The notes below the pieces were generated by a model. That model saw only the letters and a list, made by a program, of their open reading frames with translations. It ran no database searches and was not told the DNA's origin. The position numbers were made by a program, and so were the translations under genes. Below are positions 19,387-27,116 of a stretch of DNA of 64,000 nt, piece by piece. Numbering within the stretch: the first letter of the stretch is position 1; the number at the start of each line of letters is the position of its first letter. The stretch is from JACDAN01 sp963802375 (GTDB lineage: Bacteria > Actinomycetota > Thermoleophilia > Gaiellales > Gaiellaceae): positions 558,001-622,000 of the forward strand of contig CAWDIJ010000010.1 of assembly GCA_963802375.1 (NCBI GenBank), in the 5' to 3' direction.

Positions 19387-19971
19387 ATGCGAGATGGTGG
19401 ATCGGCTAAGTCCCAACGAGTGATCGTCGAGCTCAGGCAATACACGCTGCGCCCCGGGCAGTGGGCGATCCTCTCCGGGCTCTTCGAGCGAGCGCTCGCC
19501 GAGGGCCAGGAGGCGGTCGGGATGACCGTACTCGGTTGGTTTCGCGATCTCGACGACCCGGACCGGTTCGTCTGGCTCCGGGCATTCCCGGACCTAGCTC
19601 GGCGGGGGCCGGCGCTGGCAGCCTTCTACGGCGGCCCAGTCTGGGCTGAGCATCGTGAAGCGGCGAACGCGACGATGATCGACTCCGCGAACGTGCTGCT
19701 CCTCAGCCCGGCCCGCGCCGAGGCAGGCTTCTCGCTCAACCGGGGTGCAGAGGTCGTGGTCTCGATCCATCAGTGCCCCGAGCCCGTCGATGATGGCGTG
19801 GTCGAGCGCCTCGACCGAGAGCTCGGACGAGCCTGGGCAACCCTGGTCACAGAGGAGAGCCCCAACGACTTCCCGGCGCTGCCGGTGCGCGAGGGCGAGC
19901 ACGTGGTGGTCCGGTTCTCGGATCGGGAAGACGCCGGTGCCGACGAGGTGCTGCGGCTCGCCCCGCCGTAA
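19387..19971 (+). CDS. NIPSNAP-family protein
   Basis: A 194-residue protein with the NIPSNAP ferredoxin-like pattern VIVELRQYTLRPGQW ... VGMTVLGWFRDLDDPDRFVW ... FYGGPVWAEHR. The C-terminal half repeats a shorter version of the fold (VVVSIHQCPEPVDDG). Members are small alpha/beta-barrel dimers of poorly defined function. ATG 19387 gives about 12 residues before the domain; GTG at the VIVELR segment is an alternative. It is divergent from the gene ending at 18181 and stands alone. Confidence 0.8.
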   Translation: MRDGGSAKSQRVIVELRQYTLRPGQWAILSGLFERALAEGQEAVGMTVLGWFRDLDDPDRFVWLRAFPDLARRGPALAAFYGGPVWAEHREAANATMIDSANVLLLSPARAEAGFSLNRGAEVVVSIHQCPEPVDDGVVERLDRELGRAWATLVTEESPNDFPALPVREGEHVVVRFSDREDAGADEVLRLAPP

Positions 19972-20050
19972 GTGCGATCCCAACGTCAAGGAGCCGGTGA
20001 GGAATACCCCGCGGTTCCAGGCGTTTTCCTCAGCGGAAGGAGGTAACCGA

Positions 20051-20158
20051 ATGCTCGGAGCTCTGCTCGTCGTCGCGTTCGTGATTGCCATCGGCCCGCT
20101 CGCCGTCCTCTACGGCAGGGACTCGCTACTCGACCGCGACCGCAACTCGCTCTTCTAG
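20051..20158 (+). CDS. 35-residue membrane peptide
   Basis: ATG 20051 is preceded by AAGGAGGT at ideal spacing. The product MLGALLVVAFVIAIGPLAVL continues into YGRDSLLDRDRNSLF: one transmembrane helix with a charged tail. It is below the usual ORF cutoff but has good translation signals. It lies 79 bases after the NIPSNAP gene. Function unknown. Confidence 0.6.
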   Translation: MLGALLVVAFVIAIGPLAVLYGRDSLLDRDRNSLF

Positions 20159-20173
20159 GCAACCGTTGCGAGG

Positions 20174-20489
20174 TCAGGGGAGCCGAATCAGGCCGATCCG
20201 GACGGCGGAAAGGTCGAAGGCGTTCACGGGCGTGACTGCGACGAGCCCCGCGGGACCGAAGGCGGCGTGCGTACTCACGCCCTCGAGTGACTTCCTGAGC
20301 CGGCCGATGCGGCGGGACCGCGCGCCTCAGGCGTCACCGCGCACGACGCGAACTCCGTAGGGAGCGTCCTCCGGGATGTACGCACGGCGAGCTTGCCCGA
20401 GCGGTACGCAGCGGCCAGGAGCCTGGGCGCACGCGTCTCGCGACAGTAAGGACGACGACGAGCGCGGCCGCGACGGCGACCATCCGCAT
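20174..20489 (-). pseudogene. Decayed small exported protein
   Basis: A strong AAAGGAGG precedes two ATGs (20489, 20483) that start a signal-like MVAVAAALVVVLT. The frame then breaks near 20445; the next frame reads CAQAPGRCVPLGQARRAYIP and meets an in-frame TGA near 20327. It continues in that frame as FGPAGLVAVTPVNAFDLSAV to TGA 20174-20176. One frameshift plus one stop suggest a decayed gene, though base errors elsewhere in this window leave that open. This accounts for the otherwise gene-free 20159-20636. Confidence 0.4.
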
Positions 20490-20636
20490 GAGCCTCCTTT
20501 ACCACTCGTCCGCGCCACGGTCAAACCTAGGGGGCCGGGTGCGATCCGAACGCCCGGGCGCTTGCCACGCCTCCCGGCCGTTCTCGAACCTACGCTCCCT
20601 CAGGCAGCCGCGCTAGAGCCCGTCCCGGGCATATCC

Positions 20637-21131
20637 CTACGACCAGTGAGACTCGGACAAGTTTCGCGCCCACTCGCCCTCATCATCGCTGGTTCTGCCT
20701 GTTCGCGAGAAGCCGCGGCTCAGGTATAGGCGGTGCGAACGCTCGTTGTCTTGGTGCGTCCAAAGGTGAATCCGCGAGTAGTTCCGCTGCTTCGCCTCAG
20801 CGAGAACAGCGTCCAAGAGGACGCCGCCGATTCCCTCGCCCCACCGCTCCGGAACGACGAAGAGGTAGTTGAGGAAGCAGCCGCCGGGTATGTCTGGACC
20901 CGTCCCGTCCTCGCCACGAAGAGGCGCGGCGCAGGCCATCCCGACTGACACCGGTCCCTCGTTCGCGACGAGGAACCATGAATCGGGGTCGCGTAGGCGG
21001 GCCATGGCATGCTCAACCCGGGCGGCCCGGTTGGGCCAATCACCCTGACGGCGGGCCAGGGCCGACCGCTCGTAGACGGAAACTGCGGCATCGACATCAG
21101 CCGCATCACCCAACCGGACCCGAATGGCCAC
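20637..21131 (-). CDS. GNAT-family N-acetyltransferase
   Basis: A 164-residue GNAT protein. The acetyl-CoA site is visible as LFVVPERWGEGIGGVLLDAV (beta4-motif A), preceded by VANEGPVSVGMACAAP and followed by YSRIHLWTHQDNERSHRLYLSRGF (motif B). Substrate cannot be inferred. Stands alone, leftward, between the decayed gene and a hairpin. Confidence 0.88.
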   Translation of the reverse strand: MAIRVRLGDAADVDAAVSVYERSALARRQGDWPNRAARVEHAMARLRDPDSWFLVANEGPVSVGMACAAPLRGEDGTGPDIPGGCFLNYLFVVPERWGEGIGGVLLDAVLAEAKQRNYSRIHLWTHQDNERSHRLYLSRGFSRTGRTSDDEGEWARNLSESHWS

Positions 21132-21172
21132 GCCGAGAGCTTAGGAGCCTCCGACGCCGGGGTGGGTCAACC

Positions 21173-21194
21173 GCCCGAGGCCAGTTCCTCGGGC
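21173..21194. terminator. Hairpin upstream of the GNAT gene
   Basis: GCCCGAGG (21173-21180) pairs perfectly with CCTCGGGC (21187-21194), loop CCAGTT. No T-run follows, so a terminator role is only possible. Confidence 0.35.
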
Positions 21195-21294
21195 CTGAAG
21201 TGGTAGGTCATCCGTCCTCCGTTTCCGTGCCCGGAGGCTGGGACCGGACGGCTGCAGCCGAGCTTATCCCCTGACCGGATTAGGCTCCCGCACG

Positions 21295-21393
21295 GTGCGC
21301 AACGTGCTTTGGGTTGTTCTCACGATCCTGGGCGGCCTCACGCTGTTCTGGGTGCTGTTCCTACTGCAGCTCATCGTGGATAAGACCGACTAG
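21295..21393 (+). CDS. 32-residue membrane peptide
   Basis: GTG 21295 opens a short frame beginning MRNVLWVVLTILGGLTLFWV and ending in LIVDKTD before TAG 21391-21393: one hydrophobic helix with a short charged tail. No clear Shine-Dalgarno sequence is visible. Support is the coherent membrane-peptide pattern only. Confidence 0.4.
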   Translation: MRNVLWVVLTILGGLTLFWVLFLLQLIVDKTD

Positions 21394-21503
21394 GCAGGCC
21401 CGGAATCCAGGGGGTAGCTAGGGGAGCTCGGCAGTTTCCGGCCCTCTCCGAAGCATCTGAACCGCATGGCTACGCAGAGCCCGCGTCAGCAGGGAGGTTC
21501 TAG

Positions 21504-21577
21504 TGGGCCCGCCTGGACTCGAACCAGGGACCAACCGATTATGAGTCGGCTGCTCTAACCAGCTGAGCTACGGGCCC
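21504..21577 (-). tRNA. tRNA with CAT anticodon, probably tRNA-Ile2 (lysidine-modified)
   Basis: A full cloverleaf on the minus strand: acceptor GGGCCCG, D-arm GCTCAGCTGGTTAGAGC, anticodon stem-loop CCGACTCATAATCGG with anticodon CAT, and T-arm CCTGGTTCGAGTCCAGG. CCA is not encoded. The body (GAGCAGNCGACTCATAATCG; TTGGTCNCTGGTTC) is closer to E. coli tRNA-Ile(CAU) than to elongator tRNA-Met, from memory of those sequences, so Ile2 recharged through TilS is favoured over Met. Confidence 0.9.
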
Positions 21578-21597
21578 TCTTGGACAGGGTATCCGGG

Positions 21598-22512
21598 CTA
21601 CGCGAGCACGTTCTCGTAGGTCGCATAGCGACGCGTGACCTTCATGCCGGCGCGCTCGTAGAGGCGCGTCGCGCCGGTCTCGTTCTCCGAGTCGACTTCG
21701 AGCCCGACGCGCGTGTGCCCTCGGCGCCAGAGCGCCGCGAAGCCGGACTGGAGCAGCAGGAGACCCAGCCCGCTACGTCGCGAGGCCGGTCGGACCGCGA
21801 GATCGAGCACCCAGCCGTACCGTTCCTCGCCGAAGCACAGGGCGGCACCTGCGATCTCGCCGTCCTCCTCCGCGATCTGCCAGAGCGCCGGGTGGTAGTC
21901 GCCGCGTCCGTGACGCCACGTCAACCAGTCCTCGAGGGGGCTCGGCGTGAAGTCCCAGTGCACAGAGAAGGCTGCCTGTTGCATCGTATGGAGGGCCTCG
22001 TCGTCCTCGCCTGGCCGGTACTCGCGGATCGTCACTCCCGCGGGCGGATCGGGCACACGAGGCTCGTCGGCCAGATCGATCTCCATCCGCCAGAAGAACC
22101 GCACGAGCTCGTGTCCGCGCTGCTCGACCAGCATGCGGCCGCCTGCGTTGGCGACGTGCACGTGGAGCCGCTCGAGGCCGTTCCCGCGAGCCCATTGCTC
22201 TGCCTCGTCGAGGAGGTGCGAGCCGATCCCCAGGCCGCGTGCCTCGGGATGCACGCACGACTCGTCGGCCAGGTTCGCGACATCCCCGTATCGCGCAACC
22301 GAGGCGTACCCGACGATCTCACCGTCGCGGAGCGCGATCCACGCGTCGGTCGCAAGCCGGGGCTCGTCCATCGCCCACCACTCGCGAAGCTCGTCGCCCG
22401 AGAACTCCATCGGGTCGTCCTCGCCGAAGTCGGCGCGGTCCCTCGCGACGATCAGCGCGGCAACGCCTCCGGCGTCATTCAGGGTCGGTGGGCGTACGAC
22501 GACGTCCTCCAC
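21598..22512 (-). CDS. Tandem-GNAT acetyltransferase (MshD-like)
   Basis: A 304-residue protein with two GNAT domains: the first with ESCVHPEARGLGIGSHLLDEA, the second with LDLAVRPASRRSGLGLLLL and ENETGATRLYERAGMKV. Length and two-domain layout match mycothiol synthase (MshD), but other tandem GNATs share it and no other mycothiol gene is visible here. GTG 22512 is chosen as the last start before conserved sequence; the frame stays open upstream across the divergent gene. Divergent from the YjbQ gene at 22571 with 58 bases between. Confidence 0.8.
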   Translation of the reverse strand: MEDVVVRPPTLNDAGGVAALIVARDRADFGEDDPMEFSGDELREWWAMDEPRLATDAWIALRDGEIVGYASVARYGDVANLADESCVHPEARGLGIGSHLLDEAEQWARGNGLERLHVHVANAGGRMLVEQRGHELVRFFWRMEIDLADEPRVPDPPAGVTIREYRPGEDDEALHTMQQAAFSVHWDFTPSPLEDWLTWRHGRGDYHPALWQIAEEDGEIAGAALCFGEERYGWVLDLAVRPASRRSGLGLLLLQSGFAALWRRGHTRVGLEVDSENETGATRLYERAGMKVTRRYATYENVLA

Positions 22513-22570
22513 TTCGGTGGGCCAGCGTACCCACGAGCACCCGCCCGAGCCGTGGATAGGATTGCCGCCG

Positions 22571-23023
22571 ATGAAGGCGTTCCAGGGGGAGCAACGGCTT
22601 CGGACAGAGGGTCGGCTGTCTGTTCGGGACATCACAGACGAGGTCATGGAGGCGGTTCGCGAGAGCGGCGTCCGAGACGGGATCGTCTGCGTCTATTCGC
22701 CCCACACAACCTGCTGCGTGCGGGTCAACGAGTTCGAGAACGGGTTCCTGGAGGACTTTGCGTCCATGCTTCGCCGGCTCGTCCCGAGCGAGCACTACTA
22801 CGCGCACGATGACTGGGACCGGCGCAAGGAGAACATCTGCGAGGAAGACATGGAGCGCGGCAACGGCCACGCCCACTGCATGTCCATGCTCCTCGGCAGC
22901 GCCGGCGAGGCCATCCCGATCCGGGACGGCGAGCTCTGCCTCGGCACCTGGCAGCGCGTGCTCTTCCTCGAGCTCGACCGCGAGCGAGACCGCCGCTGGC
23001 TCGTCCAGGTCGTCGGGAACTAG
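22571..23023 (+). CDS. YjbQ/UPF0047 family protein
   Basis: A 150-residue UPF0047 protein with the family's conserved VYSPHTTCCVRVNEFE and GHAHCMSMLLG segments; the His residues form the putative metal or phosphate site. Some members weakly complement thiamin-phosphate synthase, but the physiological role is unsettled. ATG 22571 matches the family start. The 3' end overlaps that of the convergent phosphoesterase gene by four bases. Confidence 0.92.
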   Translation: MKAFQGEQRLRTEGRLSVRDITDEVMEAVRESGVRDGIVCVYSPHTTCCVRVNEFENGFLEDFASMLRRLVPSEHYYAHDDWDRRKENICEEDMERGNGHAHCMSMLLGSAGEAIPIRDGELCLGTWQRVLFLELDRERDRRWLVQVVGN

Positions 23024-23778
23024 CCCCGCGACTCGACGGCTTCCGGCTCCCGGACCAGCCCGCTCTCGTCGAGCTCGAAGACCCAGAAGTCCCGGCCGAT
23101 CACCGGGACGCCGACGTTGAAGACGGGGACATCGTCGATCCTGCCGGCGAAGGTGCCGCCGTGGCCGTGGCCGTGAAGGACGAGGTCAGGCCTGTGCTCG
23201 GCGATCGGCTCCGCCAGTCGCTCGCTGCCGAGGTACGTCCAGATCGCCTCCGGCTCGCCCGCGATCGTGTCTCTCGTCGGCGAGTAATGCAGCAGGACGA
23301 TTCGAGCAGCGCACTCGCCGACCCTGCGTAGTCCGCGGTCGAGCGCGGACACCTCAGCGCTCGTTTCGGCGTAGACGCGCCGGAGCAGCGGCTCGCCGAA
23401 GTCGGGCAGCAGCGAGCCCGTGAAGCCGCCGATGAACCCCTTCGTGCCCACGATCCCGATCTCCATCCCGCCTACGGAGACGACCTCGGCGGCCCGCTCG
23501 AGGACGTGGATGCCGCCCCCGCGCAGCGCCGACACCAGCTCCTCGTGCCGGTTCGCGTGCCAGTCGTGGTTCCCGAGCACGGCGTAGATCGGGACGCCGA
23601 TCCCGCGAGTCACGTCAGCGAGCACCTCGGCCTGCTCCGGCTCGCCGTAGGTCGTGAGGTCGCCGGCGAGCAGGATCAGGTCGCCCTCCCGCTCGGCGTC
23701 CATGAAAGCCGTCTCGAGGCGCGCCCGCTCCTCTTCGGAGCAGTGGATGTCGCCCGCGGCTGCGACGCGCACCGTCAT
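23020..23778 (-). CDS. Cytoplasmic metallophosphoesterase
   Basis: A 252-residue calcineurin-like phosphoesterase without signal peptide. Motifs: AAGDIHCS, LLAGDLTTYG, VLGNHDWH, LLHYSP and LHGHGHGG. The set fits small bacterial phosphodiesterase-like enzymes; the substrate cannot be deduced. Convergent with the YjbQ gene and divergent from the nucleotidyltransferase gene at 23820. Confidence 0.9.
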   Translation of the reverse strand: MTVRVAAAGDIHCSEEERARLETAFMDAEREGDLILLAGDLTTYGEPEQAEVLADVTRGIGVPIYAVLGNHDWHANRHEELVSALRGGGIHVLERAAEVVSVGGMEIGIVGTKGFIGGFTGSLLPDFGEPLLRRVYAETSAEVSALDRGLRRVGECAARIVLLHYSPTRDTIAGEPEAIWTYLGSERLAEPIAEHRPDLVLHGHGHGGTFAGRIDDVPVFNVGVPVIGRDFWVFELDESGLVREPEAVESRG

Positions 23779-23819
23779 GTTCTCGTGATTCCCCCTCAGG
23801 CTGCTCGGGTAACGAGTGA

Positions 23820-24389
23820 ATGGTGGCGGAAGAACAGCCGTTCAGCGACATCAAGGAAAGCGTGAAGCTGGTCGCCGGGGCCCTGCGAGAAGCCGAGGTG
23901 CCTTTCCTCCTGGGCGGCGGCCTCGCCGCCTGGGCGTACGGAGGCCCGGGAACCGGCCACGACCTGGACGTGATGGTGCGACCCGCACATGCCGACCGGG
24001 CGCTCCAGGCGCTCGCCGACGCGGGGATGCGCACCGAAAAGCCGCCCGAGGGGTGGCTCTACAAAGCCTGGGACGGCGACGTGCTGGTGGACGTCATCTT
24101 CCGTGCGGTGGGCCACGACGTGGACGACGGGCTGTTCGAGCGCGCACAGGACCTCGAGGTGAACGCAGTCCCGATGAAGGTCATGTCCCTCGAGGACATC
24201 ATGGTGACCAAGCTCCTCGCGCTCGACGAGCACGGGCTCGACTACGAACGGTCGCTGGAGTTCGCCCGCTCGCTCCGCGAGCGCATCGACTGGCTCGACG
24301 TTCGCCGGCGGACGCGGGACTCGCCCTACGCCAAGGCGTTCTTCACGATGGTCGAGGAGCTCGGCGTCGTGCCGCGGCGGCACATCTAA
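23820..24389 (+). CDS. Nucleotidyltransferase-fold protein (AbiEii/MNT-like)
   Basis: A 189-residue protein with the minimal nucleotidyltransferase signature LLGGGLAAWAYGGPGTGHDL followed by DVMVRP, where the two Asp of HDLDV are metal ligands, and a later LVDVIFR Asp. The helical C-terminus (LEDIMVTKLLALDEHGLDYE) matches the AbiEii/DUF1814-type family, which includes toxins of type IV systems and also tRNA- or drug-modifying enzymes. No antitoxin-like partner is adjacent, so a toxin role is not supported. The 3' end overlaps the convergent kinase gene by four bases. Confidence 0.75.
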   Translation: MVAEEQPFSDIKESVKLVAGALREAEVPFLLGGGLAAWAYGGPGTGHDLDVMVRPAHADRALQALADAGMRTEKPPEGWLYKAWDGDVLVDVIFRAVGHDVDDGLFERAQDLEVNAVPMKVMSLEDIMVTKLLALDEHGLDYERSLEFARSLRERIDWLDVRRRTRDSPYAKAFFTMVEELGVVPRRHI

Positions 24390-26560
24390 CCCTCCTCGAT
24401 ATGCGCGAGCACGTCGGCGTCGCTGCTCCCGGCGAGCGGCAGGTCGACGTAGAACCTGGAGCCCTCGCCTTCCTGCGACTCGACCCAGAGCCGACCGTCC
24501 ATGCGCCGCACCAGCTCGCGCGAGACGTAGAGGCCGAGCCCGGTCCCTCCGACGCCGCGGGTCTGGTTCGGGTCCACGCGGTAGAACTTCTCGAAGATCC
24601 GCTGCTGCTCGCCGGCCGGGATGCCCAGCCCCTCGTCCTCGACGCTGAAGCGGACGTAGCGGCCGTTCCGCGCGATCGTGACCCGGATGGATCCGCCGTC
24701 CGGTGAGTACTTGACGGCGTTGTCCAGAAGATTGCCGAGGACCTGGCGTACCTTGTCCGCGTCGATTGCGATCGTGGTGAGCTTCGGGTCGGCGACGAGC
24801 TCGAGGGAGAGCTCCGGCGGCAGGGAGACGCTCGCGGCCTCGACGACTGACTCGGCCACCGGCTTCGGATGGCACTCCTCGAGTGTGAAGTCGAGGCGCC
24901 CGCTCTCCAGTCGGCTCGCCCAGAGCACGCCGTCGATGATCCGGCCGAGCCGGCCCGCCTCGTCGTAGACCACGCCGAGCAGGCGCTCCCGCTGTTCCTC
25001 GTCGAGGCGATCCGACCGCTGCTGCAGCGTCATCGCGGCGCCGTATACCGCGGCGAGAGGCGTCCGCAGCTCGTGGGAGATGGTCGCAACGAAGTCGCTC
25101 TGCAAATCGCGGAGCCGGCGCTCCTCGGTCATGTCCCGGAATGCGTAGACCGTCCCCTGCGGGAAGCTGACGCCGGAGATCAGAATCCAGCGCTCGCGGT
25201 CGCCGACGTCGAGGGGAAGCGTCTCCGGACGCAGGTCGGCGGGACTAGCGGTCCCGGCAACCGGGACGAGGTCGTCGATCGCCTCCCAGCCGGGAATCCT
25301 CAGGCCGACCGGCCGGCCGACGATCTCCGCGGCCGGGATCCCGGTGATCGTCTCCGCGGCCGGGTTCCAGAGCCGCACGAGCCCGAGGCTGTCGACCAGA
25401 AACACCCCCTCGCGGACGTGGTCGAGCACAAGCGAGGCCTGCGCCCGCTCCTCCGTCTCGGCATGCAGCCGGGCGTTCTCGATCGCGGCGGCCGCCCTTC
25501 TCGCGACCTCCTGTGCGAAGGCGAGGTCGCCGACGCCGAAGCGGCGATCCGACGTGGACGAGATGAACGTCATCGCGCCGAGTACGCCGCGCCTGGCGAG
25601 GAGGGGCACCGTCATGAACGACCGCAGGCCCAGCTCCGCGATCAGCCGGCCGTGCTCCTCGTTCTGCGCCAGCTCGGCAATCATCTCGTCCGTCAGCTCG
25701 GAAATAAGCTGCGATTCGCCGGAGCGGACGACGGAGCCGGGCCCGTACGGCGCCTGGTCGTCGGGCGGGTACCGCTGCTCCAGCGAGCGGATCAGCTCCA
25801 GCGTCTCGGGGTCTGCGTGAGCAGTCGCGACGCGTCGAAGGCCTCCCTCCTCCGCAACCATGTCGATCAGCACCTCGTCCGCCAGCTCAGGAACCGCCAG
25901 CTGTGCGAGGCGCTCCAGCGTCGACTCGTAGTCCAGCGACGACCCGAGGAGCTCGCTCGCCCGCGCGAGGAACGACACCTGTGCGTAAGCGGTCTCGGCC
26001 TCGCGGCGCGCCTCGCGCTCGGCCTCGTAGAGGCGTGACTGCGTGATCGCCATCGCAACGCGGTCTGCGACCAACTGGAGGAGCAGCCCGTCGTCGGGGC
26101 TGAAGTAACCCGGCCTGAAGGCGCCGGCGTGGACGACGCCGATCAGCTGGCCGAGGTGCAGGAGCGGCGCGCCGATCAGCGAGCGGATCCCGACCGCGCG
26201 GAGCACCGGATTGACGATCTCCGCCTCCTCGATGTCGTCGATCACGACGGTTGCACGCTCGGCGGCCACACGGCCCGCGAAGCCCCGGCCGATCGGGATG
26301 GCGACCGGCACCTGGAGCTTCGCATCGAACCCCTTGATCGCCCGAGGAACGAGCGCGTCACGCTCCTCGTCCACCAGCAGCATCACTGCGGTGTCGGCGT
26401 CCAGCAGGTCGCGGATGCGCTCGAGCAGCTCGTCCAGCAGCTGGTCGAGCTCCAGGTGGGACAGCGCCGTCTCGGTGATCGCCTCGAGCCGAAGGAGCCG
26501 GTTCTCCGCCAGCCTGCCCGCGGGCTGCACCGAGTGCTCGTTTCGACGCAGGCGCTTCAC
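24386..26560 (-). CDS. GAF-GAF-PAS sensor histidine kinase
   Basis: A 724-residue soluble sensor kinase. GAF domains at about 25-175 and 205-365, a PAS domain at 375-480 (HVREGVFLVDSLGLVRLWNP), HisKA at 485-550 with phospho-acceptor H496 in ISHELRTPLAAVYGA, and HATPase_c at 595-705 (N-box DNAVKYSP; DEGLGIP; GTGLGLYVS). There is no membrane segment or receiver domain and no response regulator nearby, so the partner is encoded elsewhere. The GAF and PAS domains suggest sensing of a small cytoplasmic ligand or redox state. Confidence 0.94.
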   Translation of the reverse strand: MKRLRRNEHSVQPAGRLAENRLLRLEAITETALSHLELDQLLDELLERIRDLLDADTAVMLLVDEERDALVPRAIKGFDAKLQVPVAIPIGRGFAGRVAAERATVVIDDIEEAEIVNPVLRAVGIRSLIGAPLLHLGQLIGVVHAGAFRPGYFSPDDGLLLQLVADRVAMAITQSRLYEAEREARREAETAYAQVSFLARASELLGSSLDYESTLERLAQLAVPELADEVLIDMVAEEGGLRRVATAHADPETLELIRSLEQRYPPDDQAPYGPGSVVRSGESQLISELTDEMIAELAQNEEHGRLIAELGLRSFMTVPLLARRGVLGAMTFISSTSDRRFGVGDLAFAQEVARRAAAAIENARLHAETEERAQASLVLDHVREGVFLVDSLGLVRLWNPAAETITGIPAAEIVGRPVGLRIPGWEAIDDLVPVAGTASPADLRPETLPLDVGDRERWILISGVSFPQGTVYAFRDMTEERRLRDLQSDFVATISHELRTPLAAVYGAAMTLQQRSDRLDEEQRERLLGVVYDEAGRLGRIIDGVLWASRLESGRLDFTLEECHPKPVAESVVEAASVSLPPELSLELVADPKLTTIAIDADKVRQVLGNLLDNAVKYSPDGGSIRVTIARNGRYVRFSVEDEGLGIPAGEQQRIFEKFYRVDPNQTRGVGGTGLGLYVSRELVRRMDGRLWVESQEGEGSRFYVDLPLAGSSDADVLAHIEEG

Positions 26561-26579
26561 TAGCCCCGAGGCGCCCCGA

Positions 26580-27008
26580 TCAGCGGAAGATGTTGAGCAG
26601 CGCGGCGAAGACGTTCGTGGTCGGAGGGACGGCCCCCGGCTGACGCTGGACCTCGAGCAGCTGGCACGAGTTCAGCGGATCGGCGATCGGCGCCGGCGGC
26701 GGATACTGGTCGGGCCTGCTGGTGTGGGCGTTCAGGCCGTCGATGGTCTCCCAGGTTCCCTGGAACGCGTCGGCTGTCGCAGCCGTCGAGCAGGCGGAGA
26801 ACACGAGCGCACTCGCGGCCACGCCCTGGACGTTGCGCATGTCCGTGCGGAGCTTCTTGACCTGTCCCTGCATGACCTTGATCTGTCGCTGCATGGTCTT
26901 GATCTGGCTTGCGAGCTTCCGCTCCGTCGGCGTCGCCGGGGTGGCCGGCGCGGCGAGGACGCCGGCAGCGACCAGCGCGACGAGCGTTGTGGCGAGACGC
27001 GTTCTCAC
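26580..27008 (-). CDS. Exported coiled-coil protein
   Basis: A 142-residue exported protein. GTG 27008 is preceded by AGGAGG at seven bases. Signal peptide RLATTLVALVAAGVLAAPATPA, then a coiled coil (LASQIKTMQRQIKVMQGQVK), then a region with two Cys (VFSACSTAA; LNSCQLLEV) and a short hydrophobic end (NVFAALLNIF). Family unknown. It is 19 bases upstream of the kinase gene on the same strand, so co-transcription is possible. Confidence 0.7.
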   Translation of the reverse strand: MRTRLATTLVALVAAGVLAAPATPATPTERKLASQIKTMQRQIKVMQGQVKKLRTDMRNVQGVAASALVFSACSTAATADAFQGTWETIDGLNAHTSRPDQYPPPAPIADPLNSCQLLEVQRQPGAVPPTTNVFAALLNIFR

Positions 27009-27116
27009 GAGGAGACCTCCTGGTGGCAAGAAATGAGCAGACCCCGCCTCAGTGTACGCCGCGTAGCCCGGATTTCTAGAGCGCCCCGAAGTGAGGATCA
27101 GTAGCGTTCGGCGCGC

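Noticed and set aside
23820..24389. Toxin-antitoxin module
   Set aside because: The nucleotidyltransferase-fold protein lacks any adjacent antitoxin-like gene, so it is listed only by fold.
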